From Porticoccaceae bacterium (GTDB lineage Bacteria; Pseudomonadota; Gammaproteobacteria; Pseudomonadales; Porticoccaceae): a DNA stretch of 17,664 nucleotides. The stretch covers positions 16,262-33,925 of the forward strand of contig PALW01000019.1 in NCBI GenBank assembly GCA_002710745.1. The letters are read 5' to 3'. The first letter of the stretch is position 1. Each line of letters starts with the position of its first letter. Shown here one piece after another: positions 1 to 7,568 of the stretch. The notes under the pieces were generated by a model that was not told where the DNA came from, searched no databases, and saw only the letters and a list, made by a program, of their open reading frames with translations. Position numbers and translations under genes: made by a program.

Positions 1-1109
1 TTCTTTCCGAAAAGGGTGAGTACAAGCATTTCATGCTTAAAGAAATATTTGAGCAACCTAGGGTTATTGATGAGTGTTTAAATGGAAGAATTTCAGGATC
101 GAAAATCATGCAATCTATTTTCGGCCATAAGGCTCATGAAATTTTTAAGGAGATCGAGAATATACACATCGTTGCTTGCGGCACGAGCTATCATTCTGGG
201 CTAATTGCTAAGTATTGGTTAGAAGATTTGGCTAAGGTATCTTGTCAGGTAGAAGTTGCGAGCGAATATAGATATAGAAATCTAATAATTCCAAAAAACA
301 CAATGTTTGTAACAATATCTCAATCTGGTGAAACAGCAGATACTCTGGCAGCATTTAGGAAGGCAAAAGACTCCGATAATTATATTGGGTTTTTGGCTAT
401 CTGTAACGTTGCTAACTCGACCTTAGTGAGAGAGTCTGATTTATCACTGATGACCATGGCGGGTCCTGAAATAGGGGTTGCCTCGACCAAAGCGTTTACA
501 ACGCAGTTAGTGGTTCTTCAGTTGCTGACTTTTTCTTTATCATTAGCTCGCGGTAGTAATCGATCTTTGGAAACAAAATGGGTTAATGATTTAAAGAGAT
601 TGCCTCGGTTGGCGGAGAAAATTCTAAATCTTGATTTTAAAATTAAGGAGATGGCAGAGTCTTTTGCTGATAAAAACCATGCTTTGTTTTTGGGTCGGGG
701 CGAACATTATCCAGTAGCATTGGAAGGCGCATTGAAATTAAAAGAAATATCATATATCCATGCAGAAGCCTATCCCTCAGGTGAGTTAAAACACGGGCCA
801 TTGGCACTTGTTGATGAGAACATGCCAGTTGTTGCAATAGCTCCCAATAATGAGCTTTTTGATAAATTAAAATCTAATTTACATGAAGTACAAGCGAGAG
901 GTGGAGAACTTTTTGTCTTTGCTGATCAAGAATCCCAGTTTATTGACATGCCTGGCATATCAATTATCGAGATGCCATCAATTCCTAGCTCGCTTGAGGC
1001 TATTTTATATACTATTCCCTTGCAACTACTCTCCTATCATGTGGCTTGTATAAAGGGAACTGATGTAGATCAACCGAGAAACTTGGCCAAGTCAGTCACG
1101 GTCGAGTAG
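1..1109 (+). CDS. glmS: Glutamine--fructose-6-phosphate aminotransferase (isomerizing), C-terminal part, cut by window edge
   Basis: Cytoplasmic enzyme making glucosamine-6-phosphate from fructose-6-phosphate and glutamine, the first step towards UDP-GlcNAc, peptidoglycan and LPS. The reading frame is open from base 3 (LSEKGEYKHF) into the methionine at 33, and this matches the linker before the isomerase half of GlmS (E. coli has KGIYRHYMQKEIYEQP). The methionine at 33 is therefore internal, and the glutaminase domain lies outside the window. Both SIS sugar-isomerase domains are visible: VACGTSYHSG and SQSGETADT in the first, GRGEHYPVALEGALKLKE and the EAYPSGELKHGP motif in the second. The C-terminus KGTDVDQPRNLAKSVTVE is the highly conserved GlmS tail, whose coding DNA is the TnsD recognition region of attTn7 in many bacteria. 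About 369 of roughly 610 residues are present. The identification is secure. Confidence 0.97.
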   Translation, partial: LSEKGEYKHFMLKEIFEQPRVIDECLNGRISGSKIMQSIFGHKAHEIFKEIENIHIVACGTSYHSGLIAKYWLEDLAKVSCQVEVASEYRYRNLIIPKNTMFVTISQSGETADTLAAFRKAKDSDNYIGFLAICNVANSTLVRESDLSLMTMAGPEIGVASTKAFTTQLVVLQLLTFSLSLARGSNRSLETKWVNDLKRLPRLAEKILNLDFKIKEMAESFADKNHALFLGRGEHYPVALEGALKLKEISYIHAEAYPSGELKHGPLALVDENMPVVAIAPNNELFDKLKSNLHEVQARGGELFVFADQESQFIDMPGISIIEMPSIPSSLEAILYTIPLQLLSYHVACIKGTDVDQPRNLAKSVTVE

Positions 1110-1325
1110 ATTTCATATCTCCTTACTTATTAAATTCTATTCTGTCTATTTTTTTCTAATTCCAAGCTTATCACCAATCATTATCAAATCACGCTCGTTA
1201 TCTATAAAAATCACTTATTGCTTAATAGCCAAAAGGAGTTAGACCTGATCTACAAAATCACGCTCAATACGTCACATAAATGTTTGGTGCGTCTTGCAGA
1301 CGTGGAGAGAATAGGTCCCTTTAAT

Positions 1326-3137
1326 ATGAATCCGGTAACTTTGAATCAGCGTGATGTTGATTTTTTACTCTATGAGTTTCTCGATACCAGCTCGCTTCTT
1401 AAGCGGGAGAGGTATTCAGAGCACTCAAAGGAGACTTTTGATGCCACCATCAGTGGTGCAAAGAACATTGCTGAAAAATACTATTCAAATCACTATCGAA
1501 AAGGTGATGCAAATGAACCTACGTTTGATGGTGAATCTGTTTCATTAATTCCAGAGATACAGTCAGCGTGGGATGCCACGGCAGAGTTTGGATTACTTGG
1601 AGCAAGCTATGATTTTGATGAAGGGGGCGTCCAATTACCTGAGGTAATTTGTAAGGTTTGTGGAACGTATATTCAAGCTGCAAATTCAGGTAGTAGCGGA
1701 TACTACTTCGTTACAGCGGCAGCTAGTAACGTGATTAGAGCATTTGGCGATGATCAACAGAAGGCTTTATTTTTAAGTTCGATGATGGATGGTCGGAGCG
1801 CTGGAACTATGGCTTTAACAGAGCCCGCGCAGGGGTCGACACTTGGTGATATTGCCACATCAGCGACGATCCAGTCTGATAATACCTATCTCATCCGTGG
1901 GCAGAAAATCTATATTAGTAATGGTGACCACACACTGTCGGATAATATTGTCCACTTAGTTTTAGCAAGGATTGACGGAGCTCCCAAGGGCACTCGAGGG
2001 ATCTCTTTATTTATTGTTCCCAAATTTTTAGTCAATAGTGATGGAACGATTGGAGAAAGAAATGATGTTGCTCTAGCTGGATTACTTCACAAGATGGGTA
2101 ATCGAAGCGCAACATCGACGGTCCTGAATTTTGGTGAGAAGAATGGAGCGGTTGGCTATCTGGTTGGAGAACCACATCAAGGTCTTCGTTATATGTTTCA
2201 GATGATGAATGACTTGAGAATTGGTGTTGGTTTGGGTGCATCAGCAATTGCATATAGAGGTTACCTCCATGCCCTGGATTATGCGCGTGAGAGGCCCCAA
2301 GGACGCCTGCCATCGAACAAAGATCCGCTGTCCCCTCAGGTCAAGATTATAGAGCATGCAGATGTAAGGCGTATGCTCATCACCCAAAAGTCTTATTCTG
2401 AAGGCAGTTTGGCCCTTTGTTTGTATGCCACATCCTTGGCAGAGGACTCGAAAACAGCAGAGTCCCCTCATGAAAGAGAGCAGGCAGCGGCGCTATTGGA
2501 TTTCTTAACCCCTGTGGTCAAATCTTTCCCTTCAAAATATGGTTGTATGAGCAATGATTTGGCTATTCAGGTATTAGGAGGATCAGGTTATATTAGGGAG
2601 TATCCTGTTGAACAACTGTATCGCGATCAGCGTCTCAATCCGATACATGAGGGAACCGAGGGCATTCATGGTCTGGATTTGCTGGGGCGAAAGGTATCCT
2701 TTAATAATGGTCAAAGTTACCGAGATTTTATTAATTTGATTGAGGCGACATGTTTAGAGGCAGCGGAACTAACAGAAATTTCCGATTTAGTTGCTCCATT
2801 AAGAGAGGCTAAAGATAGAGTAAGTCATGTGACTGGGTCTCTATTATCAGCTATTAAAGATGATCCTGATAAAGGACTTGCAAATGCCACTCTTTACTTA
2901 GATATGTTTGGACAGCTTGTTATTGCATGGATTTGGCTAAAGCAAGCTATAGTAGCTTCGCGCAAGCTGTGCTCTGATGAGTGTGAAGGTATCATTTCAG
3001 AGGTCAACTTTTATCAAGGTAAACTGTATGCCGCAAATTACTTCATTAATAGAGAGTTACCTCAGACGATTCAGACGGCCGCATTGCTTGACCTTAATGA
3101 GGGCACTTGTTTTCATATGCGTGATGAATACTTCTAG
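1326..3137 (+). CDS. Acyl-CoA dehydrogenase, DmdC-like (large ~600-residue type)
   Basis: FAD-dependent alpha,beta-dehydrogenation of an acyl-CoA thioester in the cytoplasm. I chose the ATG at 1326 (603 aa). The frame extends upstream to a TTG at 1218, but that region has no family-like sequence, and 603 aa starting MNPVTLNQRDVDFLLYEFLD fits the DmdC / 3-methylmercaptopropionyl-CoA dehydrogenase-like subfamily, which is about 590-600 aa with an extra C-terminal domain. A purine-rich GGAGAGAATAGG lies upstream. Visible features are the FAD/substrate-loop motif ALTEPAQGS (about 163-171), the middle beta-domain, and HEGTEGIHGLDLLGRK near 441, in which Glu442 is the expected catalytic base (the position of Glu376 in MCAD). 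A C-terminal helical extension follows. Downstream are a nitroreductase and a broken thiolase, suggesting a former CoA-ester degradation operon. Substrate is not predictable: the family covers more than DMSP metabolites, so no dmdC symbol is given. Confidence 0.9.
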   Translation: MNPVTLNQRDVDFLLYEFLDTSSLLKRERYSEHSKETFDATISGAKNIAEKYYSNHYRKGDANEPTFDGESVSLIPEIQSAWDATAEFGLLGASYDFDEGGVQLPEVICKVCGTYIQAANSGSSGYYFVTAAASNVIRAFGDDQQKALFLSSMMDGRSAGTMALTEPAQGSTLGDIATSATIQSDNTYLIRGQKIYISNGDHTLSDNIVHLVLARIDGAPKGTRGISLFIVPKFLVNSDGTIGERNDVALAGLLHKMGNRSATSTVLNFGEKNGAVGYLVGEPHQGLRYMFQMMNDLRIGVGLGASAIAYRGYLHALDYARERPQGRLPSNKDPLSPQVKIIEHADVRRMLITQKSYSEGSLALCLYATSLAEDSKTAESPHEREQAAALLDFLTPVVKSFPSKYGCMSNDLAIQVLGGSGYIREYPVEQLYRDQRLNPIHEGTEGIHGLDLLGRKVSFNNGQSYRDFINLIEATCLEAAELTEISDLVAPLREAKDRVSHVTGSLLSAIKDDPDKGLANATLYLDMFGQLVIAWIWLKQAIVASRKLCSDECEGIISEVNFYQGKLYAANYFINRELPQTIQTAALLDLNEGTCFHMRDEYF

Positions 3138-3216
3138 TTCCTATGAACTCGTACCTCACTAATGACATTGAAAAAAGAATAATTTAACCTACCGATTTTA
3201 CATCAGAGGACTTGAT

Positions 3217-3891
3217 ATGGATTTTTCAACATTTGCACGTTCCCGCAAGAGCACTAGGGGATTCAAACCAGACCCAATTCCTGTGAGCGTCATAGAAGAG
3301 ATTATTGAGACCGCTAAATGGGCACCATCTTCCTATAATACTCAAACATGGCACATTCACGCAGTAGCAGGAGATGTCCTTGATAAAATTCGTGAGGGAA
3401 ATACAAAGAATACTCTCGCTGGAAAACCCCATGTAAGGGACTTTCCTTACAAAGAAGAATATGAGGCAGGCCATCGGCAGAATCAAATAGACGTCGCGGT
3501 ACAGCTTTTTGAAGCGATGGATATAAAGCGGGATGATAAAGAAAAACGAATGGATTGGATGTTAAGAGGATTCCGTCAATTTGATGCACCTGTATCTCTT
3601 GTCCTCACTTATGACAAGTACCTTGATCCTGCTGCGATCACACATTTTGGATTAGGGTCGCTGGCTTATGGAATTGTTCTAGCTGCTTGGGAGCGAGGAG
3701 TTGGTTGTGTCATTAATGGTCAAGGCATCATGCAGTCAGATGTAGTACGGAAGCACGCTAATATACCTGATGATCAAAATATTATGATCTGCATTGCGAT
3801 GGGTTATCCGGCTGACGGTTTTCCAGCTAATGATGTTCGATCCACTCGCGCTGACAACAGCACGTTTCTTAGTTATGTAGGTTTCGATTAA
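3217..3891 (+). CDS. Nitroreductase-family FMN-dependent oxidoreductase
   Basis: Predicted 224-residue cytoplasmic flavoprotein that would use FMN and NAD(P)H; the natural substrate of this family is usually unknown. The ATG is preceded by AGAGGA (about 3205-3210) at good spacing. Family hallmarks: the N-terminal FMN-phosphate-binding basic stretch RKSTRGF (10-16), WAPSSYNTQTW (35-45), which matches the family's APSSxNxQPW element with Thr in place of Pro, the core helix GLGSLAYGIVLAA (145-157) and the following GVGCVINGQ (161-169) before a C-terminal strand with MGYPADG. It lies 79 bases after the acyl-CoA dehydrogenase on the same strand and just before the thiolase remnant, so it was probably co-transcribed with them. 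Nitroreductase-fold proteins can act on quinones, nitro-groups, enones or carbon-halogen bonds. Nothing in this sequence decides between these, and the iodotyrosine deiodinase signature is not evident. Confidence 0.88.
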   Translation: MDFSTFARSRKSTRGFKPDPIPVSVIEEIIETAKWAPSSYNTQTWHIHAVAGDVLDKIREGNTKNTLAGKPHVRDFPYKEEYEAGHRQNQIDVAVQLFEAMDIKRDDKEKRMDWMLRGFRQFDAPVSLVLTYDKYLDPAAITHFGLGSLAYGIVLAAWERGVGCVINGQGIMQSDVVRKHANIPDDQNIMICIAMGYPADGFPANDVRSTRADNSTFLSYVGFD

Positions 3892-3930
3892 ATAAAACCT
3901 TAATTAATATCCGGTTTAAAGGAGGGAATA

Positions 3931-4029
3931 ATGAGAGAATCAGTTATTGTATCTGCTGCACGAACACCAATTGGATATGTAGGTGTTTTTATCACTCATT
4001 TTTTATGTGCCCTTTGGATGGTGAGTTAA
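3931..4029 (+). pseudogene. Truncated thiolase (acetyl-CoA acetyltransferase) N-terminal remnant
   Basis: A 32-codon frame begins MRESVIVSAARTPIG, the near-invariant N-terminus of thiolases (compare MREVVIVSAARTPIGSFGG). It is preceded by an ideal Shine-Dalgarno, AAAGGAGG at 3918-3925. After about residue 16-18 (GYVGV) the resemblance to thiolase disappears and a stop codon follows at 4027-4029. The catalytic Cys, GHP and CxG parts are absent, and I could not recover thiolase sequence in the other two plus-strand frames. The stop lies only 29 bases from the convergent end of the MFS gene. The retained ribosome site shows the break is relatively recent: most likely a deletion or replacement joined the 5' end of a thiolase gene to the 3' end of the MFS-DUF1330 block, with the junction near 3978-3990. 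The original operon order was probably acyl-CoA dehydrogenase, nitroreductase, thiolase. Confidence 0.75.
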
Positions 4030-4058
4030 TGCTTTACAAATTTCGACAACACTTTTTA

Positions 4059-5363
4059 TCAAAGAGATTCTGTTATGTTCAATTTCTCGCGATCATGATT
4101 ATATCGAAGCCCGGCAAATAAAAAACACGGCATGGCAAGGAATGAGAAGAGTGAGAAGCCTATCAATGTTAGGCTGTAGGGCTCCTCTATACCAAAAGAG
4201 ATCATTAAATCTATCGATAATCCTGCCAGGGTGATACCGATGCCAATACCGATCACGTTCATTAAGAAAATTGAGAAGGCGATGACCGTGGAGCGCACTT
4301 CTGGTGGGATCAGCCCTTGGATGCTTGCAAAAAAAGGTCCAAAGAATGCTCCAATTTGAAACATCCCCACAAACAAACCGACTGGTATCCAGACTGAGTC
4401 ACCTGGAGCTAGTCGGTACGCTATTATGAATGGAGCGCAAATTATTAGAACTAGGGAAAGGAACACAAGGCGCCCGTAACCGGTTTTTTTTGCAAACCAG
4501 TCACTACCTATGCCACCCACAAAATTTCCAGTTAGACCTCCCGCTAAACCTATGAATCCAGTCAATTTTAAGATTTCGTCTTTATCAAAATTACGTTCTT
4601 GGACGAACCACAATTGATCATAGTAACCGGCGCTAATAAATACATGAAAGAGCATTGCACCAGCCATAGCAGCCATTAGTGCAGGCGATTTTGGAATTGC
4701 AGTCATTGCAATTTTTGCAACTTCCTTAATTTCAGGTAGCTTTGCTTTTTCTCCGGAATCAACCAAATGACGCCGAGGTGTTTCCCTAATAAAGAAAACT
4801 ATTGCGCCAAGAATGAGGCCAATACCCCCCAGTAAATAAAAGCAGTTGCGCCACCCTATAGCGGGTCCAAGATATCCTGCAAGTAAGAAACTACCCCCAG
4901 CACCAATCGATGCGCCAAGATAGTAAAAACCTGCCGCAAAACCTAGTCTCGATTGTGGGAATCGGTCAGCAAGGAGCGACATTGCACTAGGCGTCAAAAT
5001 AGACTCACCAACACCAATTAACATCCTAGGAACTAACATGCTAACAAAATTCCAGGCATATCCCGATACTGCTGTCAGAGCAGACCAGAGCGTCACACCA
5101 AAACTGATGAGCCGAGTCCTGTTAACTGTATCGGCTAGCATGCCCATATACAAACCTGCCACTGAATAAAACGCAGTGAAGGCCAAACCAGCGAGCAGAC
5201 CATACTGAAAATTACTCAGCCCCAAGTCGGGGACTATATAATTTGAAAAAGCTGAAAGTAGATTTCGATCTAGCATATTCAAGATATTAAGAATGGTAAG
5301 CAAGCCAAGGAAGGCCATATCAGATGATGATATTTTATCTTTGTTTCTCAAATTATTAGGCAT
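4059..5363 (-). CDS. MFS transporter, Spinster-like
   Basis: Predicted 434-residue inner-membrane transporter with about twelve hydrophobic segments. TM1 holds LDRNLLSAF, and the loop between TM2 and TM3 has the MFS motif GMLADTVNRTR. This is followed by RMLIGVGESILTPSAMSLLADRFP, typical of the Spinster/hexuronate-type MFS branch. A hydrophilic middle loop containing ETPRRH separates the two six-helix halves. The start codon (complement of 5361-5363) has a GAGGAAT stretch about 10 bases upstream. It lies 30 bases downstream of the DUF1330 gene and is almost surely in the same transcript. In marine and sphingomonad-type bacteria, such transporters often sit beside TonB receptors and catabolic enzymes for hydrophobic or aromatic compounds. 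Here that suggests substrate or product transport, but the cargo is not predictable. Confidence 0.9.
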   Translation of the reverse strand: MPNNLRNKDKISSSDMAFLGLLTILNILNMLDRNLLSAFSNYIVPDLGLSNFQYGLLAGLAFTAFYSVAGLYMGMLADTVNRTRLISFGVTLWSALTAVSGYAWNFVSMLVPRMLIGVGESILTPSAMSLLADRFPQSRLGFAAGFYYLGASIGAGGSFLLAGYLGPAIGWRNCFYLLGGIGLILGAIVFFIRETPRRHLVDSGEKAKLPEIKEVAKIAMTAIPKSPALMAAMAGAMLFHVFISAGYYDQLWFVQERNFDKDEILKLTGFIGLAGGLTGNFVGGIGSDWFAKKTGYGRLVFLSLVLIICAPFIIAYRLAPGDSVWIPVGLFVGMFQIGAFFGPFFASIQGLIPPEVRSTVIAFSIFLMNVIGIGIGITLAGLSIDLMISFGIEEPYSLTLIGFSLFSFLAMPCFLFAGLRYNHDREKLNITESL

Positions 5364-5393
5364 TGCTTATGATTCCTCTGCAAAAAATTAATT

Positions 5394-5801
5394 TTAGACT
5401 TGAGTGCTCGCAATATTCAATTGGCCTTGCAAGCCCGCAATACGATGGTGATATGCCTCTAGATAGATAGGCGATGATGTCATATCAATAAATGATTGGA
5501 GCGTAGGGTATTTAGCAATGGCTATAACATCCCAAAGCTCCTCTACCTCCCCCACCACCATCCCTTTAAGGACAGCGGTAAAAACAATTTCTCCTCCTAA
5601 CTCAGCAATTAGCTCGCCAGTTGGTTTTCCATAGAGACCGTAGGCCTCAACTCCTGTCAAATCAGTTTCTCGCCCATCTTCGTACTTTGCTTTTTCTCGG
5701 AACTTCAACAAGTTAATCATACAGACCGGGCCTCCATCATCCTTTTTCAGAAGATCTTGGATCTGTTGGTCAGTTTTACTAAGCTCATTAATGTATTCCA
5801 T
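5394..5801 (-). CDS. DUF1330-family protein (dimeric alpha-beta barrel fold)
   Basis: Small 135-residue soluble protein with no signal peptide. The DUF1330 signatures are VCMINLLKFR (26-35) and LTGVEAYGLYGK (48-59), followed by the GGEIVF...GMVVG strand pair and the IAIAKYPTLQSFIDMTSSPIYLEA segment, which matches the usual YPS.EAF..M..sPeY pattern. The family adopts a ferredoxin-like dimeric alpha-beta-barrel fold; its biochemical role is not established. The start is supported by GAGAGGAT (complement of 5806-5813) immediately upstream. It is the first gene of a two-gene operon with the MFS transporter and is transcribed divergently from the esterase operon, sharing a 246-base intergenic region that contains the inverted repeat at 5922-5953. 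DUF1330 genes frequently accompany catabolic clusters, which fits the surroundings. Confidence 0.85.
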   Translation of the reverse strand: MEYINELSKTDQQIQDLLKKDDGGPVCMINLLKFREKAKYEDGRETDLTGVEAYGLYGKPTGELIAELGGEIVFTAVLKGMVVGEVEELWDVIAIAKYPTLQSFIDMTSSPIYLEAYHHRIAGLQGQLNIASTQV

Positions 5802-5921
5802 TGTTATCCTCTCAACTGTGATTGATTGAATGATTTTTTATTACACTCTGTGCTTTATGTGGGATCGCGGTTAATATCTAACATTTAGCTTATGGCACTA
5901 TTAAGTAAAATTTTAAGTGTG

Positions 5922-5953
5922 TCTATCTATAGATTGAACTTAGTCAATAGATA
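5922..5953. promoter_or_regulatory. Imperfect inverted repeat in divergent promoter region, candidate operator
   Basis: Between the DUF1330 and esterase genes, TATAGATTGA (5928-5937) and TCAATAGATA (5944-5953) form an inverted repeat with 8 of 10 positions matched and a 6-base spacer. The left arm overlaps the perfect palindrome ATCTATAGAT. The right arm TCAATAGAT, and the preceding TCTATCT (5922-5928), recur upstream of the dehalogenase operon at 11703-11729. Symmetry, position and recurrence suggest a regulator-binding site. The regulator is unknown, and the LysR-type gene at 17132 is only a candidate. Confidence 0.45.
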
Positions 5954-6047
5954 ATAGTTATTAATAAGTGGAACTTGTTGAAACATAAGGTATTGAAATG
6001 ATTTAAGAGAGTACTCAGTGACATACTTTAAGTGATTGGGGGTTACT

Positions 6048-7094
6048 ATGAGAAATGTGTTTTTTGTCTTTATATTTAGTCTTTTTTTTGTCGGTGAAAA
6101 TATGGCAGTACCAGATCTATGGATAGTTCCAGAAAAAAAATTGACAGCAGCATCAGGTCTCAGTGATGAGACTCGACTTGCGATAGGGGAAATAGGGTCA
6201 TCTCAATTTGAGAGAAGAGGGCAACTTTTTGGCGACAATCTTCTTGATGAATTAATTAAGATGGCCGACCAAACTGCTGCGGAAAATCCAGTAACAGAGG
6301 AAATGCTTGAGACTACTTTTAACGTTCAGATCTCTCAAGATAAAATAAACGGCGTAGGTGTTTATCGCATAAACCCTCAGAATCTGAACTCGAAACTGGA
6401 TGGTCGATTATTTGTCCACATTCACGGAGGTGGATACTTTCAAATGGGAGGACTCCTCAGTGCTGTAGAGGGCGCCATGATTGCGTCCTCAGGAGGCATT
6501 GCCGTTATATCTGTCGACTATACTTTGTCGACCTCACAACCTTTTCCCGCAGCCTTAGATGACATAATTACTGTCTATAAAGCGGTTAATGAAACACTGC
6601 CAGCCTCTAGAATTGGAATGGGTGGATCTTCAGCTGGAGGAGGCTTGGCGCTTTCCTCGACTTTAAAACTAAAGAGCTTGGATATTGAATTGCCGGGAGC
6701 TTTATTTGCGGGAACACCTAGTGTGGACCTTCTATTTACAGGCGACAGCTGGATAACAAATGAATATGTAGATAATGTATTGGTCACCAAGGAGGGCCTT
6801 TTACAGGCCGCATTCAAAGTTTATGCCGGTGCTTTTGACCCTAAGAATCCTTTGATATCTCCTCTCTATGGAGATGTAACGGATTTCCCGCCGACATATT
6901 TAATAGCCGGAACCCGAGATGCTTTACTTAGCGATACTGTGCGGATGCATAGAAAATTGCGAGAAGCAGGAGTTACAGCTGACCTAAATATATTTGAAGG
7001 GCTGCCTCATGGCGCTTATCTGAGAGTTCCAGGATCTCGAGAGTATGATGGCGCGTTAGGTGATCTCAGAAAATTTCTCGAAAAATATTTGTGA
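6048..7094 (+). CDS. Secreted alpha/beta hydrolase, HSL (fold-3) esterase family
   Basis: Predicted carboxylesterase or lipase of the hormone-sensitive-lipase family, 348 residues from the ATG at 6048. That start is chosen over the TTG at 6036 because it has a GGGGG stretch upstream and begins a good signal peptide, MRNVFFVFIFSLFFVGENMA, followed by VPDLW, so export to the periplasm is likely. Family motifs: oxyanion-hole HIHGGGYF (about 124-131), nucleophile elbow GSSAG with Ser195, catalytic Asp291 in AGTRDALL and His321 in GLPHGAY. The triad is complete, so the enzyme should be active. It is the first gene of a plus-strand run (thioesterase, PPIase, HupE-like) and is divergent from the DUF1330-MFS operon. 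Substrate is unknown: short-chain esters or lactones are typical for the family. Confidence 0.9.
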   Translation: MRNVFFVFIFSLFFVGENMAVPDLWIVPEKKLTAASGLSDETRLAIGEIGSSQFERRGQLFGDNLLDELIKMADQTAAENPVTEEMLETTFNVQISQDKINGVGVYRINPQNLNSKLDGRLFVHIHGGGYFQMGGLLSAVEGAMIASSGGIAVISVDYTLSTSQPFPAALDDIITVYKAVNETLPASRIGMGGSSAGGGLALSSTLKLKSLDIELPGALFAGTPSVDLLFTGDSWITNEYVDNVLVTKEGLLQAAFKVYAGAFDPKNPLISPLYGDVTDFPPTYLIAGTRDALLSDTVRMHRKLREAGVTADLNIFEGLPHGAYLRVPGSREYDGALGDLRKFLEKYL

Positions 7095-7101
7095 GAAAAA
7101 T

Positions 7102-7530
7102 TTGATAACTCAGAAGCGAGTCGTATCTCCAGATTTTATTGATTGCAATCAGCATGTTTCAGAATCAAGTTACTACAAGATTGCTATCGATGTTCTGCAG
7201 GATTTACACCGAGAACTAGGTTTGAATGACTGTTTTTCCGCAGAGCAAACGGCACCAATTGTTTTTTCATCGAACATTGAATTTTTTCGAGAAGTGTTTG
7301 TGGACGAGGAAATTACCATTTCGGTTGTCTTGCTTCCTGAGTCTATTAATTTTCGGAAATGGCGAAGAATATTCGAAATTTATAATCAAGCGGGTGAACT
7401 ATCGGCAAAAATCATTAGTCAAGGTGCTTTTTTTGATCTGCAGACAAGAAAGGTCAAGGCGCCCTCATTAAAGTTGTATGAAGCATTTAGATCACACAAC
7501 CTTCTGGCCGTGGCGGATATTGATAAATAG
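7102..7530 (+). CDS. Hot-dog fold acyl-CoA thioesterase-like protein (4HBT family)
   Basis: Small cytoplasmic protein of about 142 residues. The segment VSPDFIDCNQHVSESSYY matches the N-terminal active-site region of single hot-dog thioesterases related to betainyl-CoA/4-hydroxybenzoyl-CoA thioesterases (usual form P.wIDyNGHMs.s.YY). The putative catalytic Asp is present, but Gln replaces the usual Gly before His. Later come the strand elements APIVFSSNIEFFREV and ITISVVLLPE, and the central GAFFDLQTRK, consistent with the fold. The start is uncertain. TTG at 7102 places the conserved motif at the usual distance from the N-terminus; GTG at 7060 would overlap the esterase by 35 bases and adds residues without family likeness. 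It probably hydrolyses a CoA thioester and is translationally close to its neighbours, which hints at handling an acyl product of the pathway. Confidence 0.75.
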   Translation: MITQKRVVSPDFIDCNQHVSESSYYKIAIDVLQDLHRELGLNDCFSAEQTAPIVFSSNIEFFREVFVDEEITISVVLLPESINFRKWRRIFEIYNQAGELSAKIISQGAFFDLQTRKVKAPSLKLYEAFRSHNLLAVADIDK

Positions 7531-7568
7531 TATGATTTCTCTAATTTTTTAAATTTGATCACAAAAGA

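Noticed and set aside
1110..1180. Possible Tn7-type insertion end or glmS terminator just after glmS
   Set aside because: I see no Tn7-like terminal repeat, no direct duplication and no stable hairpin, only AT-rich sequence with T runs.
1218..1325. Upstream extension of the acyl-CoA dehydrogenase to a TTG start
   Set aside because: The added 36 residues show no family likeness, and the ATG at 1326 gives the expected length and N-terminus.
3217..3891. Nitroreductase-family protein as a reductive dehalogenase (iodotyrosine deiodinase-like) linked to the dehalogenase block
   Set aside because: The substrate-lid features of deiodinases are not recognisable, and it belongs by position to the acyl-CoA dehydrogenase operon, not the dehalogenase block.
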